A stretch of 64,000 nt of DNA from Diphasiastrum complanatum (taxonomy: Eukaryota; Streptophyta; Lycopodiopsida; Lycopodiales; Lycopodiaceae), in contig MU832036.1 of NCBI GenBank assembly GCA_029204225.1, forward strand, positions 1 through 64,000. The letters are read 5' to 3'. Positions 28,401 through 37,400 of the stretch are shown here, piece by piece (the stretch's first letter is position 1; each line of letters opens with the position of its first letter). The notes under the pieces were generated by a model. It was not told the DNA's origin, did not search any database, and saw only the letters and a program-made list of their open reading frames with translations. Both the position numbers and the translations under genes were made by a program.

Positions 28401-31400
28401 GTACGAGCACCTTCAGCAATGAAGTATCTCTTTGGTAGTGCGCTGGAGCGCTACATGTAACCACACTTATCTACACAGCATTCAATAGGACCTGCATTTA
28501 TTGCCAACATACCTTGCTGTTTTTTACAGTTTTCTTTCCATATTGAACTAAATGTGATATTGTCTTCACAATTGATCTGTTGCTCTACCATAGGCAACTG
28601 AAAATTCGACACTAGTATTTGTGTTTTGACACATACCTCAAACGTTGGTGATTCAGGTATGAGTATAGAAAGATTACGCCTCAACAAGTGTACTATAGCA
28701 ATATGTACTGTAATAATTCAAGTCTACTGAAATGTGTAAGGATCGTTTTTGTTAACGAATAACCTGCTAAGAGGTCTCAAGAATGCTACATTGGGCAGAT
28801 TTTGAAGCGGTTCAAGATGGAAGATTGCAAGCCGGTTGCTACACCTATGGAGACAGGCCTGAAATTAAGTAATCAAGGTGATGGTGAAGCATTTGATACT
28901 ACTTTATATTGTCAAGCTATTGGCTCTCATTTACCTATGTAATTCAAGACCGGACATTTCTTATAGTGTCTCACTCATGAGTCAATTCATGTGAAAGATT
29001 TCAGATCCTTAAGATCCAATCTACTTAAATGATCTTTGGTTAGAAAGAGAAATACACTACCAATTTCACCAATGTAGAAAAATCAGCATCTACACACAAT
29101 TTGAGATGCAAACACTAATAGAACTTGATCAAACTTGAATGAAATGATTATGTACTGTTGCTGTCCGTACAAAACCAGCAAGCTACTGTATTTCACACGT
29201 GTGGATCCAAAAATAGCAAATATAGATCATTCTACACATAGAATTGCAAGCAATCACCAAGATAGTGCACCAATGGATAGTAGAACCCAAGAGAACCATG
29301 TATAAGCATGAAATGAGATAGAGAAGAGAGAAGATTACTCTCTCCACGAGTTACATCCTTTTATAGCAGGTCCAAACCCTATTTGGCCACTTGGCTTTTC
29401 CACCAAAATGCTAACCCTACCAATTTTAGGTCTAGATTCAATGTACCCAACTTATTCAAATTGAATCTACTCAAACTCGCATTCTATCTTTCCCACACTT
29501 TCAAAAAGTGTTTATTCAAATGAAATTTAGACTAACGAACTTTGAAAACTCAACCTCTAAGTCTAAAACAAGTTTTGGCCTCAATATGCCAAATATGGAA
29601 ATATTGCAAAATGTGATGAAACTAGTTGAATCTTTCACACTCCCTCTTCAACTAGTTTTAGCATAGACTTTGATAATACTCCAAGTGAAGTCCTATGCTT
29701 CATGAACAAGTCTTTTCCGAATGCTTTGGTGAAGATATCAACTACACATTCCCTTGAAGACACATGTTGAAGCTCCACCTCCTTTGCAATGACTCGCTCC
29801 CTCACAAAATGATATTGTATCTCAATATGCTTGCTCCTAGCATGAAAGATAGGATTGGATGCCATTCTTTAGGCTGATTGATTGTCACAAAAGATGATTG
29901 GGCTCTCTGAAAAATCCAGCAAGTGAAGATCCTTGATCATCCTCTTGATCCATACCATCTCCTTTGTGCAATGTGTAAGAGCTTTGTACTCGGCCTCACT
30001 AGATGACAATGAGATAGTGGCTTGTTTCTTTGACATCCATGATATAGCTCCATCACCTATGAAAATACAATAAGAACTAATGGATTTCCTATCCATTACA
30101 TCTCCAGCATAGTCCGAATCTGAAAATCCAAAAAGATTAGGTGATGATCCCTCATACAATAGGCCAAAATCTCGAGTTCCAATGATGTACCTCAAAACTC
30201 GCTTTCCTAGCTTCCAATGCTCCTAGCATAGTTTTTGCCAATAAAACTTTGATCCATCATAAGAATGATCTTTTTCCTAAGAATAGATCTCCTTTCAATG
30301 ATCATGTAATGCTCAAAATAGAAACAACCATAATTGATATAGAGAATAGTGTTCACTTGGGATGCTTCACTATTTCTTACATCAATTTTGCATGTAAAAA
30401 TGTGACTAGAACATGAAGAATCAAATAGAATGTAAATGAAATGATTCCACCATGCTTCCAACTCTGAACTCTCTGGAAAAATACAGCAAACAAACAATAA
30501 ATGTGAGTGATCAACTTTTGCTTGCATGTCTCCTCCTCCTTTGTCCTTTGTTGCCTTGTATCCACCATGATACTCCATGAATGAGCCTCCATCTTCATCT
30601 TGCCACAAGAAACCATCAAACCTTGGAAATCCATGAGTAGGTGAGTACATAAATGATGCAAATCCAGCACCACATGACTCCATAAACCAAGTAGCTTGCA
30701 CTAGTCCATCTTCAAGATCTACTTGACACAAGAAAATGACCATGAATTCACCAAAAATTGACAATCTCCAAGTATTGGCACCAAGTAGCTCAACACTTGA
30801 GAACTTAGCCATGGATGAGTGACATAATGAACCTCCAATAGCTTCATTTCCATCAGCAAAATCAGTCAAGAATGCTAGTACAAATCCAACATCAAAACAA
30901 TGCTCACCAATGTAGCTAGTTTTACCATATCTTGACAATTTGCACACATCCACATGAAATTGCTCAAACATGAGATAGAACAAGTAAAGTAAACTTGAAC
31001 AACACTTCCTTGCTGCTCCTTTGACCTTACTTGAGTCTTCAATATGCTGCAAAAACAGATCCATAACACTTTTTCCAATTACCTCTCCTTTGATGCTCTT
31101 GACTAGCTCCAAATTGCCACCTTCCCTTTTGACTAGTTGAAGCACTTCGAGATCAACTTCTTGATCTTCAACTTGATCATCAAAGTCATTGAACAAACTT
31201 TGTTTTCCAGATCCATTACTTGATTTTATAGCAAGACAACATCCATCCACTTGCATAGCTCCATGTACACAAGAAGATCTTCCAAAAGATGTTCCACTCT
31301 TCATAAGAGATTGATACTCAAGATCCATTGCTTGGATCCACTCCTCTTCTTTCCTTGCTTGATCTACACTTGTAGGCTCATCCAAAGAGGTTAGGAAAGC

Positions 31401-34400
31401 AACATAATTTCCAGAAATTACTTGCTTACCCTTTTGATCATATGTGAGCCTTGAAGGTACTTGTCTTTCTCTTGATGTTCTCCTTGGCTTTTGACTTGAT
31501 GAAGGTCCATCATCACCACCATCCAAAGTAGGATCCTTCTCATCAACATCAAGAATGTTAGATCCATCTACTTTACCATCAATCATGCTTGAAGACACCT
31601 TTGGAATGTTTCCCTCATCAAAAATGACATCTCTACCAACAAAAATACCTCTTCTTGAAGATGGATCCTCCTTGGTCCTATCATCAAGAGTAATGTTGAC
31701 ATAGCATGTGCATCCAAAGGTTCTTAGAAAGTTGACACTCGGCCTCCTCTTGAATAGCATCTCAAAAGGTGTCCTTCCATCCAAAATAGCACTCGGCCAC
31801 CTATTGCACAAGAAATTGGCACACAACAAAGCTTGATCCCAAAATGGTTTGTCAAGAATAGCACTTAACCTCATAGCTTTAGCACTTTCACATAAAGTTC
31901 TATTCTTCCTTTCAGCCACTCCATTTTGTTGTGGGGTCCTTGATGTTGTATACTCCCTCTTGATCCCATGCTCATCACAAAAGGCCTTGAACTTGTTAGA
32001 TATGTACTCACCACCATTGTCACCTCTCAAGCACTTGATCTTTGTGGAAAATTGGTTCTCCCTTGCATTCTTGAACTTGACAAAGACATCATACACTTCA
32101 TCCTTGCTCTTTAGTAGATAGATCCAACAAAATCTACTAAAATCATCAATGAATGTTACATACATCTTAGCTCCACTATTGCTAATTGTAGTACATCCAT
32201 GAATATCCAAATGTACAAGTTGAAAAGGCTTTGTAGATCTAGAAATAGATCTAGTATAAGGTAGTCTATGTGACTTAGACAAAGCACAAGACTCACAAAC
32301 ATACTTGTCATTACTTAAGGAACTTGGAAGACCAATCACAACCTTCTTCCTTGCCATTACCTCCAATGACTTAAAGTTGAGGTGTCCCATCCTTTTGTGC
32401 CAAACCTCTTGAATAGAAATTTGCTCCCTTGCAACACATCCAACTTGGTTAGCAATAACACAAGCATCAAGTTTGAACAACTTCCCTTGCCTTTTACCTT
32501 TTCCAATCAAGACATTCTTCCTTTTGATCAAACAAGCATCTCCATCAAACTCCACCTTGAGGCCCTTACTTAGCATTTGACTCACACTAAGCAAATTCTT
32601 GGTAATAGATGGAATAAACAAGACATCCTCCAAATGAACATTCCTATTTGTAGAGAGAGAAATAGGAATTGTGCCAATCCCTTTGATTGCACACTCACCA
32701 TCATTGGCCGTGTAGATCACCCTCTTGTCATCTCCATATGCCAACAAAGAAGTGAAGTACTCTTTGTGAAAGGTCATGTGTGAACTTGCTCCACTATCAA
32801 TCCACCAAGGATCTAGATCTCCATCATTAGCAAGCATACATGAAGATATCACAAAAGCATCATCATTTGCATCTTGCACATCCAAACCATCCTCATCAAG
32901 AGTAAGATTACCTTGCTTGTCTCCTTGATCTCTCTTCTTCTTGTAGCACTCACTTGTAAAGTGTCCTTTGATGCCACAATAGAAGCACTTGAGCTTTGAT
33001 CTATCCTTCTTTTTGCCACTTGAAGAAGCATCCACTTGATCTTGCCCTTTAGACCACTTGCTTTTGGTTTTGCCCTTGAATTTGCCCTTTGTGAACATAG
33101 CATCCTCTTGAGGTGTCGATGTAGATCCACCTCTTGCTTGAAGCCTATATTCCTCATTGATCAAGATCTCTTGAAGATCCATCAAACTTGGCAAAGTCTT
33201 TTGAATAGCAATACTTTGAACAATGTTAGCATGAGCATCCAACAAGCCATTAAGAATCACTTGAATAAGCTCTCCTTCCTTAATGCTTTCATCTATGCAA
33301 GCTAACTCATCATTCAATGCTTTCATTCTCAAAACAAAAGTACTTGGACTTTCTTCATTCTTTTGCAAACAAGAAAAGATTTGCCTTCTTAGAGTCAACA
33401 CTCTAGAAGTAGACTTGGATTCGTAAAGCTTCTTCAATGAATTCCAAGCTTCCAAAGATGATGTGCACTTACCAACTTCCTTGAGAAGTTCATTGGTAAC
33501 ATTCATCTTTATCATGTGTAGAGCCTTCTTGGCCCTCTTGTCATACCTCAATTGATCTTGTTGTGTTGCTTGTCTCTCCTCCAAACCTACAACAATATCC
33601 AAAACATCATTCATCTCAAGAAGTGACTCCATCCTCACTTTCCATAATGAATAGTTACTTGAGGTAAGCCTATCATTGGCTTCCAACATGACTCCAATTG
33701 AGGTTGCCATGTAGCAATGACCTGATCTTCTCTTTCAACCTACTTCAATGCACAAAGCACTCCTTTGAATAACAACAAATGCTTTCAAAAGAAATCACCA
33801 AGATTTGAAACTATCTCACAAATTCTCTTCTAGCACTTATCCAAGCAAATCAACACATAGAATCATGGAATCTTGATCAACCTATGATCTATCCTCAATC
33901 AATGACTTTTGCCACTTCCTAAGATTGAAACACACTCAAATGAAGTCCAGCAACCTCATTATCTAGAGACCCAATCAAAATTAGGGTTTTGACAAAATCA
34001 CAAAAAATTGACTATTCCAAATCTACATGCAAATGCTGAAAATTTGATATGCAATCTATAAGCCACCACTTAGGCTGAACCAATGATCCAAAAATCGGCC
34101 AAATCCAGCATGTGAATTCAAAAAACGGAATTGAACAAGTATATTGACCTATTTAGTGTTTTGATCTACAAAAGATCCAATCTACAAAAGCAAAAAATCC
34201 AATTTTGGTGTAGAATCCTCTCTAGCATGCTCTAGACTTGATATCTTCACCAAATCATTGATAGATCTGATTTCCTCCTTCATAACCTGAAACACAAGCT
34301 CTGATACCATGTGAAAGATTTCAGATCCTTAAGATCCAATCTACTTAAATGATCTTTGGTTAGAAAGAGAAATACACTACCAATTTCACCAATGTAGAAA

Positions 34401-37400
34401 AATCAGCATCTACACACAATTTGAGATGCAAACACTAATAGAACTTGATCAAACTTGAATGAAATGATTATGTACTGTTGCTGTCCGTACAAAACCAGCA
34501 AGCTACTGTATTTCACACGTGTGGATCCAAAAATAGCAAACATAGATCATTCTACACATAGAATTGCAAGCAATCACCAAGATAGTGCACCAATGGATAG
34601 TAGAACCCAAGAGAACCATGTATAAGCATGAAATGAGATAGAGAAGAGAGAAGATTACTCTCTCCACGAGTTACATCCTTTTAAGCAGGTCCAAACCCTA
34701 TTTGGCCACTTGGCTTTCCCACCAAAATGCTAACCCTACCAATTTTGGGTCTAGATTCAATGTACCCAACTTATTCAAATTGAATCTACTCAAACTCACA
34801 TTCTATCTTTCCCACACTTTCAAAAAGTGTTTATTCAAATGAAATTTAGACTAATGAACTTTGAAAACTCAACCTCTAAGTCTAAAACAAGTTTTGGCCT
34901 CAATATGCCAAATATGGAAATATTGCAAAATGTGATGAAACTAGTTGAATCTTTCACAATTCATGCATGCCCCGATGACATCACATTGGAAAGTGTTAAA
35001 GAGGATCTTTCGATATTTTCAAGGAACAAGAAACCGTGGACTGGTTTTTCATGCTTGTGATGATGCATGTTTGGTTGGTTTTAGTGACTCGGATTGGGGT
35101 GAAGATCAAGACACTAGACGCTCTACAAGTGGACATTGCTTTTTCTATGGAAATTCTGCAATTTCTTGGTCAAGTAAAAAGCAGCCCACTGCTGCTACTT
35201 CTTCTATTGAGGCAGAATATAGAGCGATATTTTCAGCCACAACGGAGTGTTTATGGCTGAGAAGACTACTTGTTGACATGAAGTTTGGCGAGCCCTCAGA
35301 TACTCTTATTTTGAGTGGTAGTCAAAGTGTTATTGCCATTGCACGGAATCCTGTTTTTCATGCGAGGACGAGCACATCTAGATCCATTGTCACTTTGTTC
35401 GGGAGAGACTTCATGATGGAGACATTTTACTTGAGTATTGTCCTACAAAGGATAATATTGCGGACCTCTTCACTAAGGCGTTGCCTAAAGAGAAATTTGA
35501 AGCTTTATGCAAAGCTTTAAATTTAAGACCACGTAGTGGCTTTGTTACATAGTGAAGATTTCATTTTATGCATTGTCATTTAAGGAGGGTGTTAGAGATA
35601 AATGACTATGCTAAAGTTAATCCATAGGTTACTTTGACCCAAAAGGTCGAGATTTGTGTAACCATGGGTATTTAGTTATTTAGGCAATGTTAAGTTTGTC
35701 TTAACTTCAGTTGGACCCAATTTTGATCATGTTGTGACTCGTGGGTCCTTAGGGGTCTAATTTGTTTAGGGGCCCTATCTTGACTTTTGGGGGTGCCCTA
35801 CATTTAGTAAGTGGTTAAGCTTAGGGTTTGTTGGCACTTGGCCACATCCAGGTAGAGTACTTGTATGCTCATTGTGTATACCATTTTTACTATTGCTCTC
35901 CATTTCCTACTTGCATTACTGCCTTCTCTCTCTCCTTGAGGGCGCCTATCCTCTTCCCTCATTTGTCTTGTGGAGATTGTTTGATAGTTAGATCTTGGTG
36001 CCTTGGCTTTTGTTTTCCTTCAATTTTAATTCATGAGCTAACATAGGCCTCTTTTTTATGTTGTTATGTTGAGTCTTCAGGATTGTTTCAGGATGCAAAA
36101 AATTTGGTTATGGGGAGCCCCTTCCTCCTCCTAATCTATTCATTCAAACCAATATATGTTGTATAAAAAAGGCTGTTATGTTGCTGAGACTGATCGTGCT
36201 ACCTAGAATGTTGCGGGACCAGAAGATAAGGTTCCTTGTATTATCAACCTACTGGATACTTTGCATTGGGTTAAAATTTACATGGAGTATGGTAAAAATA
36301 AGATTGATCCTTTGGGCACTATAGAAAATTTACGGATTCTACTTACACATTTGACTGAAAAAGAAGTACAAACCAGTAGACTTGCTACCTTAAACAAAAA
36401 TTCTACCCTTGAGACACCCATATATTATACGCATAAATAAATTTGAACCTTCATGTTGCCCTTCTAAGCAAACCTGAGCTAGAGTCCGTGGATAGCCAAA
36501 CTCTAGCTAGCTTTACCGTATCAGGGCTTCCACCATTTTGTTTAGTATAAAGGTATTGGTCTATATCGTATACAAGAAAAAAATCATTATGTATTAAAAT
36601 GTTAGCTGCATTTATTGAACTGGCTATAGCAAATAGGGTAAGCCGTACAAAGGTATAAGGGCAAATCCATGTACCTGTCATATGTTGAATAACAAGTTTC
36701 GAGGGCCTAAAGAGGGAAACACCTTATTCTGAAGGCTAATAGCTCTTTTTGGGCCTAACCAAGCTTACACTAAATATTATAATGCATTTCTAAGCATTGA
36801 TGTAGTAAAAGTACATGAAAATGCGCACAAGAATACAATGCGTGTATTTTTGTAGAACTCAATGGATACATTGAATCAAGTATTAAGATATTTGATCATT
36901 ATTAGAATACCAAATATGGTCCAACAATACCAATCACGTAATGGGCTCCTCTTTAAATATTGAACATTTATGAAAACACCAAACATAATCCGAAAACATG
37001 ATAAATACGCCACTCCTTAGGAAATCATGTAATTAGTCATTGATCTAGTGTTACACTTTAGCAAATTCCAGCTCCAACTGATGACATACAAAGTCTTTAG
37101 AATTCATTTGCATATTATTTCAAAGAACAACAAATGCCATTTCCTAAGCCATAATGTCAACGTATAGAATAAGGATAATGTCATCAAATGTGCAAGCTGG
37201 CCATCATCAACTAATATTGCGGCAGAAATGTAAATACCATATGAAAACAATGTAGGGATAGTCACATTGGAGAAATGATATTTCTAAGTAGGTATTATTG
37301 TTCACCATGTAGGGTGTAACTGCTAGTCACATTGGAGAAACAATACTTGCCCACAGGTGTTCAGGTTGATCAGTTGTCAAAGTATCAACTCTATTCCAAT

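Larger units (their letters stand above)
28990..34958 (-). mobile_element. Young Ty1/copia element lacking reverse transcriptase
   Basis: A complete LTR-to-LTR element of 5969 bp. LTRs (28990-29639 and 34310-34958) begin TGTGAAAGATT and end AATCTTTCACA, and are flanked on both sides by the 5-bp duplication ATTCA (28985-28989 and 34959-34963). The primer site TGGTATCAGAGC is at 34309-34298 and the purine tract GAAGAGGGAG adjoins the 3' LTR. By hand alignment the LTRs differ at about five substitutions and one 1-base indel, so insertion is recent. The host site is the older copia RNase H region, whose frame is restored when the element is removed. Confidence 0.95.
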
